Source of the DNA: an uncultured Oscillospiraceae bacterium
GTDB lineage: Bacteria; Bacillota; Clostridia; Oscillospirales; Acutalibacteraceae
Assembly (NCBI GenBank): GCA_900552605.1
Contig: USAR01000052.1
Span: 1-8,328, forward strand
DNA: 8,328 bases
Direction: 5' to 3'
The notes below the pieces were generated by a model that was given only the letters and a program-made list of their open reading frames with translations, had not been told where the DNA came from and did no database searches. The position numbers were made by a program, and so were the translations under genes. Of the stretch, positions 1-7,164 are shown one piece after another; within the stretch, counting starts at the first letter, position 1, and the number at the start of each line of letters is the position of its first letter.

Positions 1-991
1 CCAGCAACGCAAACCCCATAATCATCAGATAACGCGGAATCAGCAGAATGACCGATACCGAACCGCTCATCAGCGCCGCCTCCTTGGGTGACTTGCACGA
101 CAGGATCTTCTGCATGTCATAGTTCGGAGCAGGTCCCGCCATGCTCATAAAAATCCCTTTCAGCAACGCCATCATCACAAAGACACCCATCAGGCTGTAA
201 GGCTCGTCCGCCATGCGTTCCGTCAGCAAACTCATCCGTTCACTCCAGTCAATGTCCAGCGTCCAGCCGAAGAAAGGCGACTCCCACCCTGCAGGCACAA
301 ATTCCCGGATCATTTCAGGAGTCACCATGTTCATCCCGATAATGGCAATGACCACACCCGCCACCGTCATGATGAGGAACTGCACCACATCCGTCCACAC
401 AATGCTGAGCATACCGCCCAGCATCACATAGAAGGTAGCAATGGCCGTAAAGAAAATGCCGTAAAAATGAGGCACATATTGTACCGGAATATCCCAGGGC
501 ACATACTGCGACACTACCTCCCACGGAAAAAAGATCTCCATGAACTTGCCGATTCCGATAAACCCGTAGCTCAAGAAGCCCAGCACGCTGAGCAGAGCAA
601 AGACAATGACAATAGTATGCGAGAGCGTAGCCCCCCGCCCCTGCCCGAAACGGGTCTTTATCCATTCGGCGCCCGTCAGCACATTGCTCCGGCGGAGCCA
701 CACCGACAGATAGACCATCAGGAAAATTTGATTGAACACGGGCCACAACCATGGAATCCACAGACTTTTGAACCCATAAGCAAAAGCCCAATACACCATC
801 AGCATGGTGCCGGTAATATCAAACATGCCCGATGCATTCGACAGTCCCAACATATAAAACGGCAACGACTTTCCGCCCAAAAAATAAGAATCCATATTCT
901 TTGCCGCCTTCTTTTTCAAAAACAACCCGATGGCGACAATAACCATCAGATAAGCACAAATAATCAGAATATCAACGATATGCAATTTCAT
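1..991 (-). CDS. Sodium:solute symporter (SSS family), partial at left edge
   Basis: This is a Na+-coupled inner-membrane transporter of the solute:sodium symporter family. The frame opens with ATG at 991-989 and runs 330 codons off the left edge, so the C-terminal part is outside the window. The protein begins MKLHIVDILIICAYLMVIV, a first hydrophobic helix, followed by a basic stretch (KKKAAK) and the family pattern SYFLGGKSLPFYMLGLSN at about residues 35-52. The signature YVMLGGMLSIVWTDVVQFL lies at about 188-206, and a family-like segment (YDMQKILSCKSPKEA) at about 291-305. At least six hydrophobic helices are visible. The start lies 17 bases after the phosphatase stop, so the two are probably co-transcribed. 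The substrate cannot be read from the sequence. The nearby GH130 phosphorylase suggests a sugar or disaccharide, as in the Bacteroides fragilis mannan cluster, where a Na+/sugar symporter neighbours the phosphorylase. Confidence 0.93.
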   Translation of the reverse strand, partial: MKLHIVDILIICAYLMVIVAIGLFLKKKAAKNMDSYFLGGKSLPFYMLGLSNASGMFDITGTMLMVYWAFAYGFKSLWIPWLWPVFNQIFLMVYLSVWLRRSNVLTGAEWIKTRFGQGRGATLSHTIVIVFALLSVLGFLSYGFIGIGKFMEIFFPWEVVSQYVPWDIPVQYVPHFYGIFFTAIATFYVMLGGMLSIVWTDVVQFLIMTVAGVVIAIIGMNMVTPEMIREFVPAGWESPFFGWTLDIDWSERMSLLTERMADEPYSLMGVFVMMALLKGIFMSMAGPAPNYDMQKILSCKSPKEAALMSGSVSVILLIPRYLMIMGFALL

Positions 992-1008
992 AGTATCCGC
1001 TTCATCTT

Positions 1009-1911
1009 TTATTCAAACACCTGTGTCATGGGGCGTCCTATCCACACCTGCGGTTGCTCCAGATTGAAAACAGATGCTATAGTAGACGCGCAGTCAAACT
1101 GCATCATGCTCTCTTCGAGAGCTCCCCCCTTCTTGATGTTCTTTCCGGCGATAATGAACGGCGTTTCCATCTCCTCCATGGTCTTTCCGCCATGTCCCTT
1201 ATTGATTCCCCCATGATCAGCGGTGACAATAATGATGCTGTTTTCATAAATACCCGCTTCCTTGATGGCATCCACAATACGGCCCACATAGCCGTCCAGT
1301 TCTCTCAGTTTGGCATAATAAGCCGGAGTATCGTGTCCGTCACCGTGCCCCACGTGGTCAGGGTTGTCGAAACAGAAAGCACTCAACACCGGTTTCTTCT
1401 GCATAATATACTCACAGGCCATGTCACACAAAGCCGTAGGATGCGTGTTATAGTCGGGTGCCTGCGCATGATGGTTCAAAGCCAGCGTATCTACCAGATA
1501 CTTGATACCATCCCATTCATACAGTACGCCCATCTCGGCATCGGGAGCCGCCTTGCGCAACTCGCTGAACACGGTGGGGAAAATGCCATGCTCGTTCAGC
1601 ACACGCGAGGGTAGTTCGGGTGTTCTTGATCCCCACTCCGTGTACCCGTGCAGTTCAGGACCTGCCCCCATAAACATGGAAGCCCAATTTACAGCACTGG
1701 ATGAAGGAAGTACACTGCGTTTTTTCAACGTGTAGCATCCGGCATCCATCAACGCCTTCACGTTCGGCATATCCGCCTTTTCCACACTGTAGGCGCCCCA
1801 TCCGTCCAAACCGATGACAAACACATGTTCCGCTTTCCATTCCGGAGCCTTCCGGCAACCCGACAACACCATTACGGCTATGCACATAGCCCATAAAGCA
1901 ATCTTTTTCAT
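1009..1911 (-). CDS. Alkaline phosphatase superfamily lipoprotein (phosphodiesterase/nucleotide pyrophosphatase-like)
   Basis: A 300-residue envelope metallo-phosphatase or phosphodiesterase. It begins with a lipoprotein signal: MKK, a hydrophobic stretch, then the lipobox LSGC with the lipidated cysteine at residue 19. The two-zinc site of the superfamily can be followed in order: D36 in GLDGWG, a serine nucleophile in PSSSAVNW (most likely S72), D185 and H189 in NPDHVGHG, D232-H233 in TADHGG, and H240 in GHGG. The pattern fits Pfam phosphodiest (type I phosphodiesterase/nucleotide pyrophosphatase) better than sulfatases, because there is no C/S-x-P-S-R formylglycine motif. The length suits the compact bacterial members. 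The start codon has no Shine-Dalgarno, as is common in Bacteroidota, and lies 27 bases after a promoter match. It heads a likely two-gene unit with the symporter. The substrate is unknown; a phosphorylated sugar or a phosphodiester-capped glycan is a guess from context. Confidence 0.88.
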   Translation of the reverse strand: MKKIALWAMCIAVMVLSGCRKAPEWKAEHVFVIGLDGWGAYSVEKADMPNVKALMDAGCYTLKKRSVLPSSSAVNWASMFMGAGPELHGYTEWGSRTPELPSRVLNEHGIFPTVFSELRKAAPDAEMGVLYEWDGIKYLVDTLALNHHAQAPDYNTHPTALCDMACEYIMQKKPVLSAFCFDNPDHVGHGDGHDTPAYYAKLRELDGYVGRIVDAIKEAGIYENSIIIVTADHGGINKGHGGKTMEEMETPFIIAGKNIKKGGALEESMMQFDCASTIASVFNLEQPQVWIGRPMTQVFE

Positions 1912-1938
1912 ACAATATCTATTTTGGGTTTATAATTA

Positions 1939-1969
1939 CAAAATTAGCCATTTATTCCCTTTCGACAAG
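1939..1969 (-). promoter_or_regulatory. Bacteroides-type promoter for the phosphatase-symporter unit
   Basis: Read on the minus strand, CTTG (1969-1966) is followed by a 19-base spacer and TAATTTTG (1946-1939). The known Bacteroides primary sigma factor consensus is TTTG, 19-21 bases, TAnnTTTG. The -7 box matches fully and the -33 box matches three of four bases at the right spacing. The -7 box ends 27 bases before the phosphatase ATG. No transcription start was measured, so this is prediction by pattern. Confidence 0.6.
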
Positions 1970-1981
1970 AAAATAAATGGC
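1947..1981 (-). terminator. Stem-loop after the phosphorylase gene, overlapping the next promoter
   Basis: On the minus strand GCCATTTATTTTC (1981-1969) pairs with GGGAATAAATGGC (1959-1947) around a 9-base loop, giving a 13-bp stem. Two of the pairs are G-U, which form only in the minus-strand transcript. The following bases are TAATTTTG, a weak uridine-rich tail. This could end or attenuate the GH130 transcript, or stabilise its 3' end. Because the arms cover the spacer of the phosphatase promoter, it could equally be a DNA operator for a dimeric regulator. Confidence 0.45.
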
Positions 1982-2068
1982 ATTATCCACTTCTCTTTCC
2001 ACCTAAAAAACAGCCATTCCGCATTAAAAACGACTTTATCTTATCAATGCCTTTATATTCCTTCTATT

Positions 2069-3247
2069 TTACCCGTTCAGAAATGCCTCGTTGCGATCTA
2101 TCAGCGCGTTCACCGCTGCCACTGAAGCTGCGGAACGCAATCCGTCGGCAGGCGTGTGCAGACAGTAGTCCACCAAGCGATCCACCGTAGAGACCGCCAC
2201 GTGCATCCGCGTGTCGCTGGAGGCATAATAGATGTATACCGTACCGTCGTCATCGGCTATCCATCCGTTCGAGAAAAGCACATTGGACACATCGCCCACC
2301 CTTTCCCCCGCCAGCGGAGCCAGCAGATAGCCGGCTGGTTCAGCTATGACGCGCCACGGTTCATCGGCTGCGGTCATATACAGATAGAGCACATAGCGCA
2401 GTCCGGCGGCACATCCGCGTACTCCGTGCGCCAGGTGCAGCCACCCTTGGGAGGTGCGGATGGGGTGCGGTCCCTCTCCGTTCTTCACCTCTTTGATCGT
2501 GTGATAATAACGGTGGTTTATTATCATTTCGTCCTTCACCTCCGCCCGGGTGATGTCGTCTATCAACGCCCATCCTATTCCTCCCCCATTTCCGGCATTA
2601 ATAAAATCATCCTGCGGACGGGTGTAGAGGGCATATTTCCCATTCACAAATTCGGGATGCAACACCACATTGCGCTGTTGGCTCGCCGCTTTCAAGTCGG
2701 GCAACCGTTCCCAGTCCACCAGATTGCGCGTGCGTACGATTCCCGCCTTTGCCACCGCCGCCGACAGATCTCCCGCCGGTGCCTTGTCATCATGGCGTTC
2801 GCTGCAAAAGATACCATAAATCCATCCATCCTGGTGAGCGGTAAGACGCATATCGTACACATTGGTTTCCGCCGGATCCACATCGGGCAATACCAGCGGA
2901 CGTTTCCAAAAGTGGAAATTGTCCACCCCGTTAGGGCTTTCGGCTATGGCAAAGAACGACTTCCGGTCTGCTCCCTCCACACGGACCACCATCAGATACT
3001 TTCCGTTCCATTTCAGGGCACCACTGTTCATGGTAGCATTAAAGCCGATACGCTCCATACAACAAGGGTTGGTGGCAGGGTTGAAGTCATAACGCCATTC
3101 CAGGGGAATATGCTGGCGTGTCAGTACCGGATAAACATAACGGCGGATGACACCGTTCGTTTCTTCCTGCATTTCATTAGGACGTTGCAACAACGCTTCA
3201 TGGCGTTGGCGCAATGCTTCTATTTGTTTTTTGAAATATCCGTTCAT
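2069..3247 (-). CDS. GH130 phosphorylase, probably 4-O-beta-D-mannosyl-D-glucose phosphorylase
   Basis: A 392-residue cytoplasmic glycoside phosphorylase of family GH130, probably subfamily 1. The expected reaction is mannosyl-beta-1,4-glucose plus phosphate giving alpha-mannose 1-phosphate and glucose (EC 2.4.1.281). The sequence strongly resembles the characterised Bacteroides fragilis enzyme (about 390 residues) as I remember it: [17 protein letters not shown] text at about 87-99, [10 protein letters not shown] at 129-138 containing the likely catalytic acid D132 (D131 in B. fragilis), [11 protein letters not shown] at 190-200, [16 protein letters not shown] at 247-262, and [18 protein letters not shown] at 318-335. 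A five-bladed beta-propeller is expected and there is no signal peptide. In B. fragilis this enzyme works after a mannanase and cellobiose 2-epimerase in mannan breakdown; neither is visible here, so they may lie elsewhere. A mannosyl-GlcNAc or longer manno-oligosaccharide specificity is possible but less likely. The start ATG has no Shine-Dalgarno. GC content is visibly higher than in the next gene upstream. Confidence 0.92.
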   Translation of the reverse strand: MNGYFKKQIEALRQRHEALLQRPNEMQEETNGVIRRYVYPVLTRQHIPLEWRYDFNPATNPCCMERIGFNATMNSGALKWNGKYLMVVRVEGADRKSFFAIAESPNGVDNFHFWKRPLVLPDVDPAETNVYDMRLTAHQDGWIYGIFCSERHDDKAPAGDLSAAVAKAGIVRTRNLVDWERLPDLKAASQQRNVVLHPEFVNGKYALYTRPQDDFINAGNGGGIGWALIDDITRAEVKDEMIINHRYYHTIKEVKNGEGPHPIRTSQGWLHLAHGVRGCAAGLRYVLYLYMTAADEPWRVIAEPAGYLLAPLAGERVGDVSNVLFSNGWIADDDGTVYIYYASSDTRMHVAVSTVDRLVDYCLHTPADGLRSAASVAAVNALIDRNEAFLNG

Positions 3248-3279
3248 ATCTTATTTTCTTTTCATTGTTATCAATCCAT

Positions 3280-3294
3280 CTTTTACAGTAAAAG
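3280..3294. repeat. 15-base palindrome in the leader of the phosphorylase gene
   Basis: CTTTTACAGTAAAAG is a perfect palindrome of 7-base arms around one central base. It lies 33 bases upstream of the GH130 start and just after the position where the proposed promoter would begin transcription. That position suits an operator, but an AT-rich palindrome of this size can arise by chance, and no regulator gene is in the window. Confidence 0.3.
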
Positions 3295-3303
3295 AATGCT
3301 ATC

Positions 3304-3334
3304 CAAGCATCTAGAATTATACTATTTTATCAAA
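3304..3334 (-). promoter_or_regulatory. Possible Bacteroides-type promoter for the phosphorylase gene
   Basis: On the minus strand an exact TTTG -33 box (3334-3331) is followed by 19 bases and GATGCTTG (3311-3304), which matches four of the six fixed positions of TAnnTTTG. It falls in the AT-rich 113-base spacer between the arylsulfotransferase stop and the phosphorylase start, and would give a leader of roughly 50 bases. No terminator-like hairpin is seen after the arylsulfotransferase stop, so read-through is also possible. Confidence 0.3.
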
Positions 3335-3360
3335 AATCAATCATATTCTATACAGTGTTG

Positions 3361-4935
3361 TTATTGGTTCTCAGGATAAAGAGACATACGGTAAACCCGC
3401 TGGTAAATCGCATCTTCCAATTCCAATTCAAACACAACATCCTGTGTTTCAGGATCTACTTCTGTCACGCGTGCACCACGATTGCCATTGCTAAGCACAT
3501 TGCTCATTCCCGGACAAATTAATCTGTTACCCGTTTGTTCCAAATATTGCACCCCGGAACGGGCCGGAGTAAAATACGCGGCACCACGCTCTTTTCCATA
3601 CTGCCAAACTTGGCGAACCGTACGGTTCACTTCATCCACTTCATATTCTATGCCGCAAGTATAAATATTTTTCCTGTCTGTAAAATCCAGTTTGAAGTTA
3701 CGCCCATAACCATTATTGAAATAAAGAATGTGTCCATTAGGTAATGGGACAGCTGTATGACATCCCCAAGGCCATTCAAAATCATCACAATTCTTCGTTC
3801 CGGCTATCACCTCAGGATCAGTAATAGGAGTCCCGTCGGCATGAAGAGGATTCAATAATAATTTCAAGTATTTATCTCTCCAATACCCATGAGGCGATAT
3901 AATCCACTCAATACCTCCAGCTTTATTAAACTTAAAGATTCCTTGATAACGAGCTGTAGCCAGATAATCATCTCCCCACTCTACTATACCATTATTATGC
4001 GCCCAATTACTGGCACTTTGTGCAAAAGGGTCTGAGGTTAGATCATAATCGGTCATTCCATAGCGAGCCGAATCCAACATGTGCACCAAATCCCATTCTT
4101 GCAATATCTCCCCTTTTTCGGGATCCATCATAATAATAAAATCATTTATCCGTACATCTTTCCCATTGGCGATTTTAGCGGAAGTCTTGCTCACAGTCGC
4201 TAATATATTGCCTTGCTTATCTTGAGATATGGCATGATGCATAGTGTATCCCCTTTCCAGCATATCCCAATTATGAATTGTATTTCCCATCATATCCACC
4301 TCCACCATCCGATGATGGTTTCCGTCACCGGTCATATAATGTCCGTTCTGCATCCGGATCAATCCGCACCCGATTCCGATATATCGATGTTCATCCGACT
4401 TCTCCCAATCAAGAATCCAACGGATTTCTCCGTCTGCATCTATCATATAAGGGATAGAAGTGTCTGTTTCATCCTGTCCGGGGGAGTTTACCAAATTCAT
4501 GCCTGGCTCCATTCGGTCATATTGAGCCTTTACCACTCTGATTTCCTTAGGCAGCCTTCTGCTTTCCAATGTTTTCGTCTGAAGCTTTAGATTGGACCGA
4601 GCACGTTCATTTCCTTGCAAATCCGTATAAATTAAAGTGATCTGGTTATTATAATTGGGATAAAGTCCCAATACCGGAATATTCTGTTTTAATCCCACAT
4701 CTTTAAATGTATATTCCACGTCAGGCGTATGCTTTCCCGGTTTGCTGTGTACAATCAGTTTAATGCGTCCCAATACAGGTAATTTTACAACTACACTGGC
4801 CGATAATGGATTGCAACCGGAAGGATTGACTGTAGAACTCAATATCAAGTTGTCAATCGAAGTACCTAAGGTAGGTATAACATAAGTGCTTCCATTGGCA
4901 AATGTCAAAGTCGTTTTCCAGTTTTCCGCATCCAC
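3361..4935 (-). CDS. Arylsulfotransferase (ASST/AssT family), N-terminus missing
   Basis: An aryl-sulfate sulfotransferase, which moves sulfate from one phenolic sulfate ester to another phenol without PAPS through a sulfo-histidine intermediate. Numbered from the GTG at 4935, residues 1 to about 120 form a beta-rich N-terminal domain and the rest is the six-bladed propeller. All four active-site residues known from E. coli AssT can be placed: H234 (TMHHAIS), H313 (NWAHNNG), R329 (ATARYQG) and the catalytic H393 (WGCHTAV). KERGAAYFTP and RMSLYPENQ near the end also fit the family. C383 and C392 lie near the position of the disulfide of the E. coli enzyme and may pair. The GTG is probably not the true start: the same frame reads FPQELIQSVD directly before it, then meets a stop at 4992-4990 with no ATG and no signal peptide. 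The 5' end has therefore probably been cut off at the junction. GC is lower than in the phosphorylase gene. Confidence 0.88.
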   Translation of the reverse strand: MDAENWKTTLTFANGSTYVIPTLGTSIDNLILSSTVNPSGCNPLSASVVVKLPVLGRIKLIVHSKPGKHTPDVEYTFKDVGLKQNIPVLGLYPNYNNQITLIYTDLQGNERARSNLKLQTKTLESRRLPKEIRVVKAQYDRMEPGMNLVNSPGQDETDTSIPYMIDADGEIRWILDWEKSDEHRYIGIGCGLIRMQNGHYMTGDGNHHRMVEVDMMGNTIHNWDMLERGYTMHHAISQDKQGNILATVSKTSAKIANGKDVRINDFIIMMDPEKGEILQEWDLVHMLDSARYGMTDYDLTSDPFAQSASNWAHNNGIVEWGDDYLATARYQGIFKFNKAGGIEWIISPHGYWRDKYLKLLLNPLHADGTPITDPEVIAGTKNCDDFEWPWGCHTAVPLPNGHILYFNNGYGRNFKLDFTDRKNIYTCGIEYEVDEVNRTVRQVWQYGKERGAAYFTPARSGVQYLEQTGNRLICPGMSNVLSNGNRGARVTEVDPETQDVVFELELEDAIYQRVYRMSLYPENQ

Positions 4936-5019
4936 ATCTACACTTTGGATTAACTCTTGCGGAAAAATTATGATTATTAAAACAAAAACTCAAAAACAAC
5001 GGTTGGGGGAACTGAAAAA
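4936..5019. other. Junction between Bacteroides-like and Clostridia-like DNA
   Basis: To the left the arylsulfotransferase frame stays plausible to about 4965 (FPQELIQSVDVDAENW). Further right it becomes low-complexity (LIIIIF) and ends at an in-frame TGA at 4992-4990. To the right, GGGGGA at 5005-5010 is a Shine-Dalgarno for the MoxR gene, so that side belongs to the other segment by then. The break probably lies between about 4955 and 4995. No insertion sequence ends, tRNA, attachment site or clear direct repeat is visible, and only about 85 bases separate the two reading frames, too little for two divergent promoters plus the missing signal peptide. Confidence 0.65.
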
Positions 5020-5988
5020 ATGAACGAAGAAACATTTGTAAAATACTTCGAAACAGCAGCTGCAATAAAAGCTGAGATCGGTAAAGCGGTGCTTGGCAAG
5101 AATGAGGTTATTGAGAAGATTTTAACCGCGGTTTTTGCAGGCGGTCACATTCTGCTTGACGATATACCGGGTGTGGGGAAAACCACTATGGCGCTTGCCT
5201 TTTCAAAGGCCACGGGTATGGAATATAAGCGATTGCAGTTTACGCCGGACGTTTTGCCGACCGACGTTACAGGTTTTTCGCTTTACGATAAAAAGACCGA
5301 TTCGTTTGTATATAAACCGGGTGCTGCAATTTGCAACCTGTTTTTGGCGGACGAGATAAACAGAACCTCATCGAAAACTCAATCTGCGTTGCTTGAAATT
5401 ATGGAAGAGTGCAGGGTTACCGTGGACGGCATTACAAGAAATATGCCGAATCCGTATGTAGTTATTGCAACACAAAACCCTATCGGTTCTGTCGGAACAC
5501 AGATGCTGCCGGATTCCCAGCTGGACCGTTTTATGCTATGTGTTTCAATGGGTTATCCTTCGGTTGCGGATGAGGTGGAAATTTTAAAAGGCAGGCAAAG
5601 CGAAGACCCGTTGCAAAAGGTTAAAAACGTTGCAACGATCGAGGATATCGTTAACATTCGCACATTTGTAAAAGAGATTTATACCGACGATAAGATTTAT
5701 GAATATATTGCCAATATTGCCGACGCCACGAGAAAAAGCGAAATGCTGCGCTTAGGACTCAGTCCGCGCGGCTCGCTGGCATTGGCAAAGGCCTCGCGCG
5801 CAGTGGCTTTTCTGCATGGCAGAAATTATGTTTTGCCCGATGATGTTCTGTTTATTTTCGGCGATATTGCCGCGCACCGCATTGTGCTTGGATCAAGCGC
5901 ACGAGTTTCTGCAGAGGGAACAGGCTCGGTGTTGAAAGAGATTATTCAGTCTGTGCCCGCGCCGAAAATTGCACGCGGCAAAAAATAA
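5020..5988 (+). CDS. MoxR-family AAA+ ATPase
   Basis: A 322-residue cytoplasmic AAA+ ATPase of the MoxR family (AAA_3), thought to act as a chaperone in maturing membrane-linked or von Willebrand factor A-type partner proteins. The core is complete: Walker A DDIPGVGKTT at residues 47-56 with K54, Walker B LFLADEIN at 107-114, sensor 1 ATQNP at 150-154, the arginine finger region LPDSQLDRF at 163-171, and sensor 2 in LGLSPRGS at 245-252 followed by the C-terminal lid domain. The length is normal, so the gene is intact at its 5' end. The ATG is preceded by GGGGGA with a 9-base gap. It is followed after 18 bases by the DUF58 gene, the usual partner. Its own promoter is not visible and may have been lost at the junction. 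Confidence 0.95.
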   Translation: MNEETFVKYFETAAAIKAEIGKAVLGKNEVIEKILTAVFAGGHILLDDIPGVGKTTMALAFSKATGMEYKRLQFTPDVLPTDVTGFSLYDKKTDSFVYKPGAAICNLFLADEINRTSSKTQSALLEIMEECRVTVDGITRNMPNPYVVIATQNPIGSVGTQMLPDSQLDRFMLCVSMGYPSVADEVEILKGRQSEDPLQKVKNVATIEDIVNIRTFVKEIYTDDKIYEYIANIADATRKSEMLRLGLSPRGSLALAKASRAVAFLHGRNYVLPDDVLFIFGDIAAHRIVLGSSARVSAEGTGSVLKEIIQSVPAPKIARGKK

Positions 5989-6006
5989 AACATAAGGAAA
6001 AACAAA

Positions 6007-7164
6007 ATGGCTTTTGTAATATACATAGCGGTGCTTGCGGTGGCGGCGACATTCGCCGTGCTCTACCGTGACGTTTTGGCACTGCTGCTTCTTATAACGG
6101 TTATTGCCGTGCCGCTTTTAACCTTTTTAATGCTGCTTATAACCAGGCTTTTAACAAGGGTTAATATACAGCTTTTAAAAAGCACGGTAACGGCGGGGGA
6201 AAGCGCTGAGATCAACATAAATGCGGTTAACCGCTCGCCGTTTACGATAAGCAGGCTTACGGTGAGTATCACAACCGAGAATACACTGCTCGAATGCAGT
6301 GAAACAGAAACGGTAAACCTTTATGTAAAAGGCTTTTCAAAAAACGATTACCGTGTGCTTATCGGCTCAAAGCATTTGGGCGCAGTTAACGTGAAAATAA
6401 AACGGGCAGCGGTTTACGGCTTTTTGGGCGTGGCGCACATAGGCTTTCGTGTTAAAAAGGATTATACCGTAACCTTTTGCCCAAAGCTTGAAACGGCAGA
6501 ATTCACAATGCGGCAGAATATGTACAGCATAAGCGACTCCAACGTGTTCTCAAAGCACAAGCCGGGCGATGACCCGTCCGAGGTTTTCAGAATCCGTGAT
6601 TATGTGGGCGGAGATAAGCTTAACAGAATACATTGGAAGCTAAGTACAAAGCAGGATGGCTTGCTGGTAAAGGATTACAGTCTGCCTGTAAGTGAGTCTG
6701 TGCTGATAATTACAGACTTTTGCTTTTCGGACGAAATAGATTATCTGCTTTGCGACAAGGTTATAGAGGCGGCTTTTTGCATTTCGTATACGCTTTTGAA
6801 AAGACGCATTTCACATTCGGTGTCGTGGTTTTCAAAAGAGGGCGGCGAAGCTTCCGTAAATATTGAAGATGAAAATGACCTGTATACCGCAATCGGTCTG
6901 CTTTATAAAACAGCAATGCTGTCCCGTTTGCCGCAGTGCGTTTCACCGTCGTCTGTGCTGCAGTCCGGCAGGTCGCACATTGTATACATTGCGCCGGAGC
7001 TCGACAAGAAGCGGTGCAACGCATTTAAAAACGCACTTATTCCAAACGTTTTGCCCTGCTTTGTAAACGTTATCAAAAAAGACTCGGCAGACCGCACCGA
7101 CGGCGGCTCGGTTGTGCTGAGATGCGGCTCTGCCGCAAGCGGATTGGACGGTGCGGAGTTTTGA
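6007..7164 (+). CDS. DUF58 domain membrane protein
   Basis: A 385-residue protein with two N-terminal membrane spans (about residues 3-19 and 22-46), a beta-rich middle region (about 55-160), and the DUF58 signature FRIRDYVGGDKLNRIHWKLS at 194-213, continuing GLLVKDYS at 218-225. The LIITDF stretch just after it resembles the first strand of a von Willebrand factor A fold, as known for this family. DUF58 proteins are nearly always encoded beside a MoxR ATPase and are its presumed client or partner; the biochemical role is unknown. The start has AAGGA at 5994-5998, eight bases before ATG. The stop overlaps the next gene's TTG by four bases (TTGA), pointing to coupled translation. Some related proteins carry a different C-terminal tail, and the last 80 residues here show no motif I recognise. 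Confidence 0.93.
   Translation: MAFVIYIAVLAVAATFAVLYRDVLALLLLITVIAVPLLTFLMLLITRLLTRVNIQLLKSTVTAGESAEININAVNRSPFTISRLTVSITTENTLLECSETETVNLYVKGFSKNDYRVLIGSKHLGAVNVKIKRAAVYGFLGVAHIGFRVKKDYTVTFCPKLETAEFTMRQNMYSISDSNVFSKHKPGDDPSEVFRIRDYVGGDKLNRIHWKLSTKQDGLLVKDYSLPVSESVLIITDFCFSDEIDYLLCDKVIEAAFCISYTLLKRRISHSVSWFSKEGGEASVNIEDENDLYTAIGLLYKTAMLSRLPQCVSPSSVLQSGRSHIVYIAPELDKKRCNAFKNALIPNVLPCFVNVIKKDSADRTDGGSVVLRCGSAASGLDGAEF

Noticed and set aside
315..791. A 158-codon minus-strand frame
   Set aside because: It is the +1 shadow of the symporter; the true symporter frame runs open from 991 to the left edge with transporter motifs.
467..1216. A 249-codon plus-strand frame across the symporter and phosphatase genes
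   Set aside because: It crosses the end of one well-supported gene and the start of another on the opposite strand, and its protein shows no domain.
2156..3379. A 407-codon open frame on the plus strand opposite the GH130 gene
   Set aside because: It is fully antisense to a gene with clear family motifs, its protein has no recognisable domain and is rich in His, Arg and Ile as expected from the complement of GC-rich codons.
4935..5020. Arylsulfotransferase and MoxR as a natural divergent gene pair sharing a promoter region
   Set aside because: The spacer is too short for two promoters and the arylsulfotransferase has no start or signal peptide there.
4853..5065. A 70-codon minus-strand frame spanning the junction
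   Set aside because: It overlaps both the arylsulfotransferase and the start of the MoxR gene, and is low-complexity (Phe, Leu and Asn rich) from AT-rich sequence.
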